A stretch of DNA of 64,000 bases from Levilactobacillus brevis ATCC 14869 = DSM 20054 (GTDB lineage Bacteria > Bacillota > Bacilli > Lactobacillales > Lactobacillaceae). Within the stretch, counting starts at the first letter, position 1. Each line of letters opens with the position of its first letter. Positions 50,536-58,669 of the stretch are shown here, piece after piece. Location of the stretch: the NCBI RefSeq assembly GCF_001433855.1, contig NZ_AZCP01000002.1, forward strand, positions 124,001 through 188,000, written 5' to 3'. Under the pieces are notes generated by a model. That model did not search any database and was not told the origin of the DNA. It saw only the letters and a list, made by a program, of their open reading frames with translations. The position numbers were made by a program, and so were the translations under genes.

Positions 50536-51432
50536 CTATTCGTGCCGCCAATCATTTTGATCATAAAATAACGACTCGTCTTTTCCCCGTCGACACTCCG
50601 CTTGGATCGTCACGTGGTTTACCCCATATTTACGACAGAGCAAGGCCTCGATTTGCCGATAAATCGGCTCAATCTTTGATAGCGGCAAGTTTTCCATATT
50701 GACGTGAACGGAAAAAACCACGTTGTTTTCATCAATTAACCAAGCGTGCAAATGATGGACACCGTCCACCTCTGGTAACTGACAAATATCTTGGGCAATC
50801 GCTTCATAGTCCAAATCTGGTGACCCTTCCATTAAGATATCAAATGTTTGCTTAATGATCGGCCAAGACTCATAAATAATGTAGAGGGCCACTAAAACCG
50901 TAATTAAGGGGTCCACCCAACTGATCTGCCAAATGGTAATCAAAATAGCCCCAATGATCACCCCAACTGACGCCAGCGCGTCACTCAGTAAATGTAGATA
51001 AGTGGCCCGAATATTTAAGTTATGCTGAGCCCCGTGATTCAGTAAGATCGTTGAAAACAGGTTGGCCAGGAAACTGACGACCGCGACCAACAACATAATG
51101 TCGCCCTTCACGGGTTCTGGGTGAAGTAGTCGGCGAACCGCTTCGACCGCCAATAACAAAGAGACTAAGATGAGTACGGCTGCATTCAGTAACGCCGCCA
51201 AAATTTCTGCTCGCCGATACCCAAATGTATTTTGCCGTGTCTGTTGCCGGCCGCCGACTCGATGAGCCACGTAACTCATCACAACGGACAGGGCATCCCC
51301 CAAATTATGAAAGGCATCTGATAGCAGTGATAGACTTCCAGACAACAGGCCACCTAACAATTCAAAAATCGTAATAACGACGTTCAAGATGGTGACGAGT
51401 AAAAATCGGCCACCAGTCAAACTCTTTTCCAA
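50536..51432 (-). CDS. Cation diffusion facilitator (CzcD/ZitB type)
   Basis: Membrane metal/proton antiporter that removes excess divalent cation. The 298 residues have six membrane segments; metal ligands are visible in SDAFHNLGDALS (helix 2) and HLLSDALASVG (helix 5), and the C-terminal cytoplasmic domain runs from about 205. HxxxD sites of this kind favour zinc, cadmium or cobalt. The start is TTG 51432 with a weak ribosome binding site. It is followed by mntR, so manganese is also possible. Confidence 0.88.
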   Translation of the reverse strand: MEKSLTGGRFLLVTILNVVITIFELLGGLLSGSLSLLSDAFHNLGDALSVVMSYVAHRVGGRQQTRQNTFGYRRAEILAALLNAAVLILVSLLLAVEAVRRLLHPEPVKGDIMLLVAVVSFLANLFSTILLNHGAQHNLNIRATYLHLLSDALASVGVIIGAILITIWQISWVDPLITVLVALYIIYESWPIIKQTFDILMEGSPDLDYEAIAQDICQLPEVDGVHHLHAWLIDENNVVFSVHVNMENLPLSKIEPIYRQIEALLCRKYGVNHVTIQAECRRGKDESLFYDQNDWRHE

Positions 51433-51536
51433 CTAAACCGCCCCCATGACTTACTACCTTCTATTATCGCAGAATTTAGGTCAAAAGAACAGGCTCGTTT
51501 CGGCTCCCCTCACAAAAGGTTTATGAGTTGATTCCA

Positions 51537-51573
51537 CAAAAAAGGGCTTAGTCAGCACGCCAACTAAGCCCTA
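51537..51573 (-). terminator. Terminator after the acetyltransferase at 51604
   Basis: AGGGCTTAGT pairs with ACTAAGCCCT and is followed by six T on the minus strand. Confidence 0.9.
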
Positions 51574-51603
51574 GTTACATCTAATAATATAGGAAGCCTT
51601 TAT

Positions 51604-52167
51604 TTATTTGACTGTAGCGGTTGCCACCACGTGCGCTGGGTTAGCATTGACCGTCAACCGTTCGTACGCAAAGTCTTTCGTTCCTGGCAAGCCAGCCGCT
51701 GTTAAATCAATTGTCCCTGTTTCACTAAAACCATTCTTTTTAATAACGTGTTGCATGGCCATGTTCTGGGGATGTGTATCAATCCGAACACTTTCAATGT
51801 TTGCGGCATGATCAATTTGGTCGAATAACCGTTGGAACAATTCACCGGCTAAGCCACGACCATGATGGTGACTAGATACTGCTACGCGATGAATTGCCAA
51901 GTATGGCGCTTGTTTGGTCAGCCACTGACCTTCAATTTCCTTATAGGTGGGATCTTCTCCCGGAATAATGGCTGCGGTCCCCAAAATTTCGTTGTTTTCT
52001 TCCAAGACAACCGTCCACCCTTGGTGGATGTCGTCAACTAAGATTGACGTGTTGGGATATGAGCCCTGCCATTGATCAATCGCTTGGGCCGCCAATAACT
52101 CACGGCCATCACGGATAATCGATTCAATTTGTGGTAAGTCAGCCATCGTCGCTTGTCGTAACAGCAT
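51604..52167 (-). CDS. GNAT acetyltransferase
   Basis: 187 residues with MLLRQATMADLPQIESIIRD, central IHRVAVSSHHHGRGLAGELF (acetyl-CoA loop) and IDTHPQNMAMQHVIKKNGF. ATG 52167 is preferred because AAGG stands at proper distance; the ATG four codons upstream overlaps it. Substrate unknown. It is a single gene with its own terminator. Confidence 0.85.
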   Translation of the reverse strand: MLLRQATMADLPQIESIIRDGRELLAAQAIDQWQGSYPNTSILVDDIHQGWTVVLEENNEILGTAAIIPGEDPTYKEIEGQWLTKQAPYLAIHRVAVSSHHHGRGLAGELFQRLFDQIDHAANIESVRIDTHPQNMAMQHVIKKNGFSETGTIDLTAAGLPGTKDFAYERLTVNANPAHVVATATVK

Positions 52168-52366
52168 GTATAACACCATCCTTCTGGTTTTTGTTTTTTG
52201 CGATTTTGTTATCTTAACACGTTGGCTTCAAAATACAATGAAATAGATAACTTTTTTGCCCCTAAATTTTCATTGGTGGCCTAAAAGCTGAATTACCAGT
52301 CTTTTTAGTCGATCAATCTTCTAATTTTTTCTTCATTTTCTTAAATATTTTTCATAAAATAGTGCA

Positions 52367-52405
52367 CAAAAAAACCGTTCAAGAACTTTCAAAACTTGAA
52401 CGGTT
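52367..52405 (-). terminator. Strong terminator without an assigned gene
   Basis: AACCGTTCAAG pairs perfectly with CTTGAACGGTT (11 bp) and runs into seven T on the minus strand. It lies about 290 bases after merR, too far to be its simple terminator, so it may end a small RNA. Confidence 0.85.
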
Positions 52406-52540
52406 CACGGAAGCAGTGACTGGCGAGAGAAAAATCAAAGAACTTAATTTTCCAAAAACACGTCGTTTTAGGTTTACGATCGCTTACGCTGACATTTGGT
52501 CAACGTAGTCCATGCGCAAGATAACGCGCTACTACTCATG
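52375..52540 (-). ncRNA. Candidate small RNA
   Basis: Minus-strand transcript predicted from TTGACG-17-AATAAC (52541-52569) to the terminator. It would be about 165 bases with a 7-bp hairpin CGTTGAC/GTCAGCG (52487-52505), a GC-rich hairpin with CATG...CGCG pairing near its 5' end, and an A/T-rich linker. It does not look like tmRNA, 6S, RNase P or SRP RNA. It could instead be a long merR 3' untranslated region. Confidence 0.35.
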
Positions 52541-52697
52541 GTTATTCGCCTGGTTTCACAACACGTCAACAACATGATTAAACCACCAATCCAGCCAGAA
52601 GATCGATTGGTCTCGAAAGTTTTTGTCTGCCAACCACAACTTGCTCTTCCGTAACTTCAGATTACCATTGTTACCCCTGAGAAACAAATAAACCGTC

Positions 52698-53135
52698 CTA
52701 TTCTAAAGGAACCAACCGAAACTGCCAGTGATCACCGACTTGGTCCGCGACCAACCGTTGATTAGGCTGCGGATCAAACACGCCTAAGTCAATCTCGCCG
52801 GCACCATCGGCCAATTCCAAATGTTCAAAGCGACTGGTAAAAAAGTCCTGTAGTTTGTCAAAATAATCGCGCCGCCGTTTGGCCTGTTTAACGGCCCCAA
52901 CCAGTGTATAGCCATCATCTAAAAAGAATTTTATTTGTTGGACCTGAATCAGTGTCTTATAGGTAAACTTCCGATTACGGCCATCACTAACTGCCTGGCT
53001 TTGAATGTAACCCTTTCGTTCCCAATAACGTAATTGGCTTTGAGAGACACCTGTTGCTGCTGCTACATCCCCGATTCCGAGAACTAAACTATCTGTCGGC
53101 AGCTTCTTAAACATTTTCTTTTGTTCATCATCCAC
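52698..53135 (-). CDS. MerR-family regulator of the divergent efflux operon
   Basis: 145 residues with the MerR helix-turn-helix (LGIGDVAAATGVSQSQLRYW, then ERKGYIQSQAVSDGRNRKF), a coiled dimer helix and a short C-terminal part without cysteine metal ligands, so it likely senses an organic compound or has no ligand. Start is GTG 53135, 7 bases after AGGTG. Its strong promoter lies back to back with that of the MFS gene, which points to control of that exporter. Confidence 0.87.
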   Translation of the reverse strand: MDDEQKKMFKKLPTDSLVLGIGDVAAATGVSQSQLRYWERKGYIQSQAVSDGRNRKFTYKTLIQVQQIKFFLDDGYTLVGAVKQAKRRRDYFDKLQDFFTSRFEHLELADGAGEIDLGVFDPQPNQRLVADQVGDHWQFRLVPLE

Positions 53136-53256
53136 TTACTAGCACCTGCCTTAGATTCTATCGGTCATCCCGATAGTAATCGCGATGGCCATAACAATGA
53201 AAGCGTTTGTGAAAAATATAAAATTATTTTAGAAACATGTTCGCTTTTCTCTAAAC

Positions 53257-53284
53257 AGTATATATATTCTAAAAAGTATGTCAA
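53257..53284 (-). promoter_or_regulatory. merR promoter
   Basis: Perfect TTGACA, 16-base spacer, TATACT on the minus strand. The spacer contains one half of an inverted repeat TTTTAGAA...TTCTAAAA (53227-53234 and 53267-53274). Confidence 0.75.
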
Positions 53285-53289
53285 GCTAG

Positions 53290-53318
53290 TTGACAAAGAG
53301 GTTCAATGTGCGTATATT
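53290..53318 (+). promoter_or_regulatory. Promoter of the MFS-DUF4811 operon
   Basis: Perfect TTGACA, 17-base spacer, TATATT. Its -35 is five bases from the oppositely oriented -35 of merR (TGTCAA-GCTAG-TTGACA), so the two promoters compete for polymerase. Confidence 0.8.
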
Positions 53319-53358
53319 TATTCCAGAAATAATTTTTGAGTAAAAGAGGGAATTAACT

Positions 53359-54855
53359 TTGGGAAATGCTATTGATACCAACGGTAAGTCCTATAATCGT
53401 GGATTGCTTGTTGCACTTCTGCTGATTGGGACTTTTTGTACCGTTTTGAACCAAACTATTTTAAGTACTGCCTTTCCAACATTGATGAAGGCTTTCGACG
53501 TTTCCACGTCAACTGTCCAGTGGTTAACCACTGGTTTCTTACTGGTTAACGGGATCATGATTCCTATCAGTGCTTGGTTGATCACAACTATTAGTTCCAA
53601 GGTACTTTATATGTCCGCTATGAGTATCTTCTTAATTGGAACCGTTATTTGCTGGTCGGCGGTAAACTTCCCGATGCTATTAATCGGGCGGCTAATCCAA
53701 GCCGTTGGGGTTGGGGTCTCCATGCCATTACTTCAGACCATGATGCTCACCATCTTCCCTGCTAACAAACGGGGAACGGCCATGGGGCTAGCCGGTATCG
53801 TCATCGGTTTAGCACCAGCTATTGGCCCAACTCTGTCAGGGTGGGTCATTGATAACCTAACTTGGCGGGATTTGTTCGGCATGATTATTCCGATCGTTGC
53901 CGTTGTCATCATCGCTAGTTTCTGGCTCATGCGTAGTGTGCTTGAGACTAAGAAAGAACCATTGGACATTTGGTCTGTACTACTCTCAACAATCGGTTTC
54001 GGGAGCATGCTTTACGGCTTCTCTTCTGTTGGTGATGATGGTTGGGGCAGTGCCAAAGTGCTATCAACCTTAATCATTGGCTTTGTCTTTGTGGCGCTCT
54101 TTGTTTGGCGTCAATTAACGATGGACGATCCATTCCTGAACTTCCGGGTTTACAAGTCTAAAGAGTTTACGGTTTCCGCTATCTTAAGTTCCGTCGTTAT
54201 GATGGCCATGGTGGGCGTTGAAATGGTCATTCCTTTATACCTGCAAATCGTCAAGGGCATGTCCGCGTTTCACTCTGGCTTAACCCTACTGGCCGGTGCT
54301 CTGATGATGGGGGTTATGAGCCCGATCACTGGACGGGCATTTGACCGTTTTGGTGCTAAGCGCTTAGCAATCATGGGGATGTTCCTCTTAACTATTGGGA
54401 CCTTACCATTTGCCTGGATCACTAAAGACACCGCTACCTTATACATTGTCATCTTGTATGCGGTTCGGATGTTTGGGATTGCCATGGTCATGATGCCAGC
54501 CACAACTGCCGGGATGAACGCCTTACCAATGAACTTAATCAGTCACGGGACCGCTGTTAACAACACCCAACGGCAAGTCGCTAGTTCTGTTGGGACCGCC
54601 ATTCTAGTGAGTGTCTTGACCAACGTCACTAAGAATAATATCCCTGCTAAACACGTCTTAACCACTAACCCATTAAGTTACGCAGATAAGGCCATTAATG
54701 CCACGTTAACCGGTTATCACGCTGCCTTCTGGGTTGCTATCGGCTTTAGCTTCATTGCCTTGGTCGTAGCCTTCTTCTTAAAAGGTAGCAACCGCTCAAC
54801 ACATGTAACCGATCAAAGTACCGATGAAGCTGCAACTAAGGGAGGTGCCGCCTAA
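53359..54855 (+). CDS. DHA2-family MFS drug exporter (14 membrane segments)
   Basis: Proton-driven multidrug exporter of 498 residues. LNQTILSTAFPTLMKAFDVS (helix 1), GRLIQAVGVGVSMPL and the motif C-like GIVIGLAPAIGPTLSGWVID fit the EmrB/QacA group. The start is TTG 53359 after AGAGGG. It overlaps the next gene by one base (TAATG). Confidence 0.9.
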   Translation: MGNAIDTNGKSYNRGLLVALLLIGTFCTVLNQTILSTAFPTLMKAFDVSTSTVQWLTTGFLLVNGIMIPISAWLITTISSKVLYMSAMSIFLIGTVICWSAVNFPMLLIGRLIQAVGVGVSMPLLQTMMLTIFPANKRGTAMGLAGIVIGLAPAIGPTLSGWVIDNLTWRDLFGMIIPIVAVVIIASFWLMRSVLETKKEPLDIWSVLLSTIGFGSMLYGFSSVGDDGWGSAKVLSTLIIGFVFVALFVWRQLTMDDPFLNFRVYKSKEFTVSAILSSVVMMAMVGVEMVIPLYLQIVKGMSAFHSGLTLLAGALMMGVMSPITGRAFDRFGAKRLAIMGMFLLTIGTLPFAWITKDTATLYIVILYAVRMFGIAMVMMPATTAGMNALPMNLISHGTAVNNTQRQVASSVGTAILVSVLTNVTKNNIPAKHVLTTNPLSYADKAINATLTGYHAAFWVAIGFSFIALVVAFFLKGSNRSTHVTDQSTDEAATKGGAA

Positions 54856-55580
54856 TGATTATCGTTACACTTGTCATTTGTGCGATTCTCGCATTTTACT
54901 TTTACGTTTATTTAAGCAACCGAGTTGTTTCTAATAGTTTAACTATTCTGGCGGTTGCTGGTGTTATGGTTAGCATCTTCTTCATTGTTAAGAATGACCA
55001 TGACTACTATGGCATGCACAACGTCACTGAAACTAAAACGCAACGGATTTACTCAGCCTCACCATCCAAGAATCTACCGATGATGCTGTATCAATCGATT
55101 GGGACAGCCGATAAGCACCGCGTTTACGTCTACAAGACTAGCGCTTCGGCTAAGAAAACGAATCATACTCGAGCTAAAGTTACGACCAGTAACACGGTCA
55201 AACGGACAACTGGTCATAACCGGATTGTCACGACTAAGACCTATCGCGAATACAAAAATAGTACAGCGAAATTCTGGTTTGGTTTAGCCGATAATGGTCA
55301 TCAATACGTGAAGGAACACAATACCATTTACATCAACAAGAACTGGACCGTATTGAGTGCCCCACAAGCTAAGAAATTGCAGAAACTAGCTAGTTCTAAG
55401 AGCTATCAAGCAAAACAAAAGGCCGCTGCAACGGCTTATGTTAAAAAAGCGGTTATGGCAGCGATGATGAAGAACCCATCAATGACTGCTGCGCAACAGA
55501 AACAAGTTACCCAGCAAGCCGCCGCTGCTTATCAAGCACAAGCCATGCAACAACTGATTAAACAAGTTAAAGCAGAATAG
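54855..55580 (+). CDS. DUF4811 membrane-anchored protein
   Basis: 241 residues: two N-terminal membrane helices (1-20 and 28-45), then an extracytoplasmic or cytoplasmic basic domain and a long Gln/Ala/Lys-rich helical C-terminus (about 175-241). The family is found next to MFS exporters in lactobacilli and has no proven function; partnership with the exporter is inferred from the coupled TAATG start. Confidence 0.8.
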   Translation: MIIVTLVICAILAFYFYVYLSNRVVSNSLTILAVAGVMVSIFFIVKNDHDYYGMHNVTETKTQRIYSASPSKNLPMMLYQSIGTADKHRVYVYKTSASAKKTNHTRAKVTTSNTVKRTTGHNRIVTTKTYREYKNSTAKFWFGLADNGHQYVKEHNTIYINKNWTVLSAPQAKKLQKLASSKSYQAKQKAAATAYVKKAVMAAMMKNPSMTAAQQKQVTQQAAAAYQAQAMQQLIKQVKAE

Positions 55581-55582
55581 AC

Positions 55583-55625
55583 TAAAAGGCCGATCGAGGA
55601 TTTCTTCTCGACCGGCCTTTTTAGT
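55583..55625. terminator. Bidirectional terminator after DUF4811 gene
   Basis: AAAAGGCCGATCGAG pairs with CTCGACCGGCCTTTTT (one A-C mismatch) around an 8-base loop. Confidence 0.9.
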
Positions 55626-55644
55626 TATCCCACAGTACGCATAC

Positions 55645-55684
55645 AAAAAACGACCGGGACTCATCATCACCGGCCGTTCTATTC
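55645..55684 (-). terminator. Terminator after the small MerR-like gene
   Basis: GAACGGCCGG pairs with CCGGTCGTTT-type sequence around a loop and is followed by TTTTTT on the minus strand. Confidence 0.85.
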
Positions 55685-55711
55685 ACCCATTTTACTCATT
55701 CATTACCTTAA

Positions 55712-55951
55712 TTACTGTACCTGGGTTAACTGCGATTGGCCCTTGCGGCACCGTGGCATTAATCCGGATAAGTCGTCTAAAGACGTCCCATTATCCTGAA
55801 AACATTGAATCATGTCGATCCAGTACAAATCTGAATCATCGAACTCCGTCGTCGAATGTTCCTTACCTAATAGCCCACTCTTTACGTAGTCCTCAATGCG
55901 GCTAGCATCAACGTGTGCTGAAGCTGCTAGTTCAGTTAAGTTCATCTTCAT
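55712..55951 (-). CDS. Small MerR-like helix-turn-helix protein
   Basis: 79 residues, MKMNLTELAASAHVDASRIE followed by DYVKSGLLGKE and DDSDLYWIDMIQCFQDNGTS. This is the DNA-binding part of the MerR fold with little else. ATG 55951 lies 8 bases after GAGGG. Such truncated regulators are common in lactobacilli; target unknown. Confidence 0.75.
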   Translation of the reverse strand: MKMNLTELAASAHVDASRIEDYVKSGLLGKEHSTTEFDDSDLYWIDMIQCFQDNGTSLDDLSGLMPRCRKGQSQLTQVQ

Positions 55952-56068
55952 CGCCCATACCCTCACTTTCGTTCGTTATCAATGAGAGTATCATACAACC
56001 CTCTTTACCGAAATGCAACCTTTTCCCTCAACTTTTTTCAGCCAGCATATTTACAAATAAATTACAGG

Positions 56069-56097
56069 TTTACAGGCCCCGGAGACACGGCTAAACT
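56069..56097 (+). promoter_or_regulatory. Candidate promoter of azlCD
   Basis: TTTACA, 17-base spacer, TAAACT, about 40 bases before azlC. Confidence 0.5.
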
Positions 56098-56139
56098 AAA
56101 GGTTAGACTTTAATTAGAAAACGGAAAGAAGGCTTATTT

Positions 56140-56850
56140 ATGGGTCCAGACCTAACCTTTCGAGCGGGCATTCGTGACGTTCTTCCCACTGTCTTTGGCT
56201 ACATTGGTGTGGGCTTAGCGTTCGGAATTGTTGCCCACACGAGTCACTTGAGCTTACTGATGGTTGCTGGCCTGTCATTTATTGTGTACGCTGGCTCCGC
56301 CCAATTCATCATCACCAGTATGCTCTTAATTCATGACCCCCTGTCAGCAATCTTCATTTCTACCTTCCTTGTGAATTCACGGATGATCCTGATGAGTACC
56401 AGCTTGGCCCAGTATTTTCGCCATGAATCCTTAATTCGTAATGTACTGATTGGTACGCTGGTAACTGATGAAACCTTTGCTTTAGCCATGAATAAACAAA
56501 ATAAAACCCATGGACCATTAAGCTTTGCTTGGCAATCGGCAGCTAATCTTGTTGCCTATTTAGTCTGGGGACTAGCAACCCTGGTTGGGGCTATTCTAGG
56601 CGGACTCATTGCCAATCCAAGCCGCTTTGGGTTTGACTTCGCCTTGACAGCTATGTTTATTGGTCTCGTCTATCTCCAGTTGATTAGTGACAAACACCTC
56701 GGAATGCGCCTGCAATTATTCGTCATGGGGTTTGTTGCTCTCATTTATTACTTGATGATTGGACTCATGAGCGCCAACTTTGCCCTATTAGTCGCCACAG
56801 TTGCCGGATGTCTATTTGGAATGGAGATGAAAAAATGTCAATCAGCCTAA
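56140..56850 (+). CDS. azlC: AzlC-family amino-acid exporter large subunit
   Basis: 236-residue membrane protein with the family features GVGLAFGIVAHTSHLSLL and FIVYAGSAQFIITSMLL near the N-terminus and about seven membrane segments. AzlCD exports branched-chain amino acids in Bacillus; substrate here is inferred. Confidence 0.9.
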   Translation: MGPDLTFRAGIRDVLPTVFGYIGVGLAFGIVAHTSHLSLLMVAGLSFIVYAGSAQFIITSMLLIHDPLSAIFISTFLVNSRMILMSTSLAQYFRHESLIRNVLIGTLVTDETFALAMNKQNKTHGPLSFAWQSAANLVAYLVWGLATLVGAILGGLIANPSRFGFDFALTAMFIGLVYLQLISDKHLGMRLQLFVMGFVALIYYLMIGLMSANFALLVATVAGCLFGMEMKKCQSA

Positions 56851-57167
56851 CCGAATTATGGGTGATCCTGGGATGCGGACTCGTCACGATTCTTTCGCGA
56901 ACGCTCCCCTTTATTTTTGTCAAACAACTGACGATGCCGGGCTGGCTGGTGAGCTTTTTGTCATTTGTTCCCATCACGATCATGACGGCCCTATGCTGTC
57001 AAAGCCTGTTCATCGCCCACACTGGTCAGTTAGCCACGCTAAATGTTGCCAACTGCTTAGCTGCCATTCCGGCGACCATCGCTGGGGTCCTCACCAAGAG
57101 CTTACTCATGGTCGTCGTCATTGGCATCATGGCAATGGCCCTTCTCCGCTATTGGCAAATCGGCTAA
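56835..57167 (+). CDS. azlD: AzlD-family amino-acid exporter small subunit
   Basis: 110 residues, MSISLTELWVILGCGLVTIL and SRTLPFIFVKQLTMPGWL, with about four membrane segments. ATG 56835 follows GGAGATG; the gene overlaps azlC by 16 bases, as typical for this subunit pair. Confidence 0.89.
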   Translation: MSISLTELWVILGCGLVTILSRTLPFIFVKQLTMPGWLVSFLSFVPITIMTALCCQSLFIAHTGQLATLNVANCLAAIPATIAGVLTKSLLMVVVIGIMAMALLRYWQIG

Positions 57168-57179
57168 TTCCAACATCAG

Positions 57180-57213
57180 AAAAGTCCCCGCAAAATGGCG
57201 AGGACTTTTTTTA
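57180..57213. terminator. Bidirectional terminator between azlD and pyrP
   Basis: AAGTCC-CGC pairs with GCG-GGACTT around AAAAT, with A/T runs on both sides, so it serves both converging genes. Confidence 0.88.
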
Positions 57214-58488
57214 TTGGTGAGCTGCTTGGGGCAATACTAGATTTAAGATAATGCCTAAGACAGCCGCCACGGCTAGGCCTGAAAATTGATATTGACCGAT
57301 TTTGAGGTAAGCGTCCCCAATCCCAATGACCAAAATTGCCGAGGCAATCATCAGATTACGTTTTTGATTAAAATCGACATGTTTCTCAATCAGAATTCGC
57401 AGACCACTTGACGCAATAACACCAAATAGAAGAAAGCTAATTCCCCCAATTACCGGATTAGGAATACTTTCGATCAAGGCACTCAACTTGCCAACAAAAC
57501 TGAAGATGACGGCAAACGTCGCCGCGCCAATCAGGACATACACACTGTGTACGCGGGTGATAGCAAGGACACCCACATTTTCGCCATATGACGTGACAGG
57601 CGGCCCACCAACAAAACTCGCGATAATTGAAGCCACACCGTCGCCAGCTAACGTGTGTGTCAACCCAGGATCACGGAAGAAGTTACGATGGGTCAACTCG
57701 TTAAGCACGGTAATGTGGCCAATATGTTCCGTCATGGTGACAAAGGCAATGGGCGCCAAACTTAGCACCGCACCCCAATAAAAATGTAAGGAATAGCTGA
57801 CCCCCGGAATTTCAAATTTAGGTAACTGAAACCACTCTGCCTGCAACACTGGTGTAAAGTTTACTAGACCAAATGCCACTGCCACCAGGTAGCCGCACAC
57901 AATCCCTAACAGAATGGGGACTAAAGCTAAAAATCCCCGCAAGAATAAGTTAAACCCAATCGTCAGGAGTAAGGTGATGATGGCAACCGCAAAGAACTGC
58001 CAGTGATACGTACCTTGACTATCAACTGTAGCCTTTTGCGCTGCACTCCCGGCTAGTGATAGTCCGATGACCATCACCATCGGGCCAACGACAATCGGTG
58101 GCAAAACGCGATCAATCCAGTCCGGACCGACAGCCGCCACGACTAAAGCAACGATCAGATAAACTAGTCCCACCGCCAACGTTCCCTGAGCAATCCCCGG
58201 ATAACCCGTGGTTTTCATCAGGGCAATCATGGGCATGATAAACGAAAAACTAGAGCCCATGTACGCTGGAATCTTTCCTCGCGTAATTAAGATATACATG
58301 AGGGTACCCACCCCTGAGCTAAACAGCGCAATGCCTGGATTTAACCCCACCAAGATGGGTACCAACACGGTGGAACCAAACATTGAAAATAAATGTTGCA
58401 GTGATAGTCCCAACCATTGGCCCCATCCGGGCCGCTCGTCGATATCAATCAACGCATCGGGATTACGATAATGTGACGGCTGCTGCAT
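57211..58488 (-). CDS. pyrP: Uracil permease (NAT/NCS2 family)
   Basis: Uracil importer with 14 membrane segments (425 residues). The family motifs QHLFSMFGSTVLVPIL at the N-terminus, TMTEHIGHITVLNE and PPVTSYGENVGVLAITRV are complete. ATG 58488 after AAGGAGGA gives MQQPSHYRNPDALIDIDERP; longer in-frame starts lie in the attenuator. The PyrR leader assigns it to pyrimidine uptake. Confidence 0.95.
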   Translation of the reverse strand: MQQPSHYRNPDALIDIDERPGWGQWLGLSLQHLFSMFGSTVLVPILVGLNPGIALFSSGVGTLMYILITRGKIPAYMGSSFSFIMPMIALMKTTGYPGIAQGTLAVGLVYLIVALVVAAVGPDWIDRVLPPIVVGPMVMVIGLSLAGSAAQKATVDSQGTYHWQFFAVAIITLLLTIGFNLFLRGFLALVPILLGIVCGYLVAVAFGLVNFTPVLQAEWFQLPKFEIPGVSYSLHFYWGAVLSLAPIAFVTMTEHIGHITVLNELTHRNFFRDPGLTHTLAGDGVASIIASFVGGPPVTSYGENVGVLAITRVHSVYVLIGAATFAVIFSFVGKLSALIESIPNPVIGGISFLLFGVIASSGLRILIEKHVDFNQKRNLMIASAILVIGIGDAYLKIGQYQFSGLAVAAVLGIILNLVLPQAAHQ

Positions 58489-58510
58489 AATCAATTCCTC
58501 CTTGTCCATG

Positions 58511-58615
58511 AAAAAAGCGCACCCGTCCCGTAAGGAAACGTGTACGCCAATTAAGCCCAGCTTGCGCCAGAAACGTCGTACCTTCATTGCCTCACGGGAC
58601 AATGTTAAAGGACTA
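58511..58615 (-). promoter_or_regulatory. PyrR-dependent attenuator of pyrP
   Basis: The minus strand holds a PyrR-binding hairpin CCTTTAACATTGTCCCGTGA followed by GGCAATGAAGG (58581-58612), then a terminator GCGTAC...CGGGTGCGC with six T (58511-58547). GTCCCGT in the first hairpin can pair with ACGGGAC in the terminator, giving the antiterminator. PyrR with UMP should therefore stop transcription before pyrP. pyrR is not in the window. Confidence 0.92.
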
Positions 58616-58626
58616 TATTAATAGAA

Positions 58627-58656
58627 ATTATAGCGAGACTCACGCCTGCTTGTCAA
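58627..58656 (-). promoter_or_regulatory. Promoter of pyrP
   Basis: Perfect TTGACA and perfect TATAAT with an 18-base spacer on the minus strand. Confidence 0.85.
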
Positions 58657-58669
58657 GACCATTTAATAA

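Larger units (their letters stand above)
52168..52697. other. 530-base intergenic region
   Basis: No convincing protein gene on either strand. It contains a strong minus-strand terminator (52367-52405), a candidate small RNA before it (52375-52540), and AT-rich sequence from 52200 to 52365 upstream of the GNAT gene. After the merR stop codon the same reading frame stays open for about 50 codons with no ATG; a TTG in it follows GGAAGAG, but the 20-odd residue product resembles nothing I know. Confidence 0.5.

Noticed and set aside
52375-52540. tmRNA, 6S RNA or RNase P RNA
   Set aside because: No tRNA-like ends, no tag-peptide frame, no long symmetrical bulged hairpin and no conserved RNase P blocks can be seen.
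52550-52697. Continuation of merR after its stop codon (read-through product)
   Set aside because: The frame is open for about 50 codons, but the stop context is ordinary and merR already has the family length.
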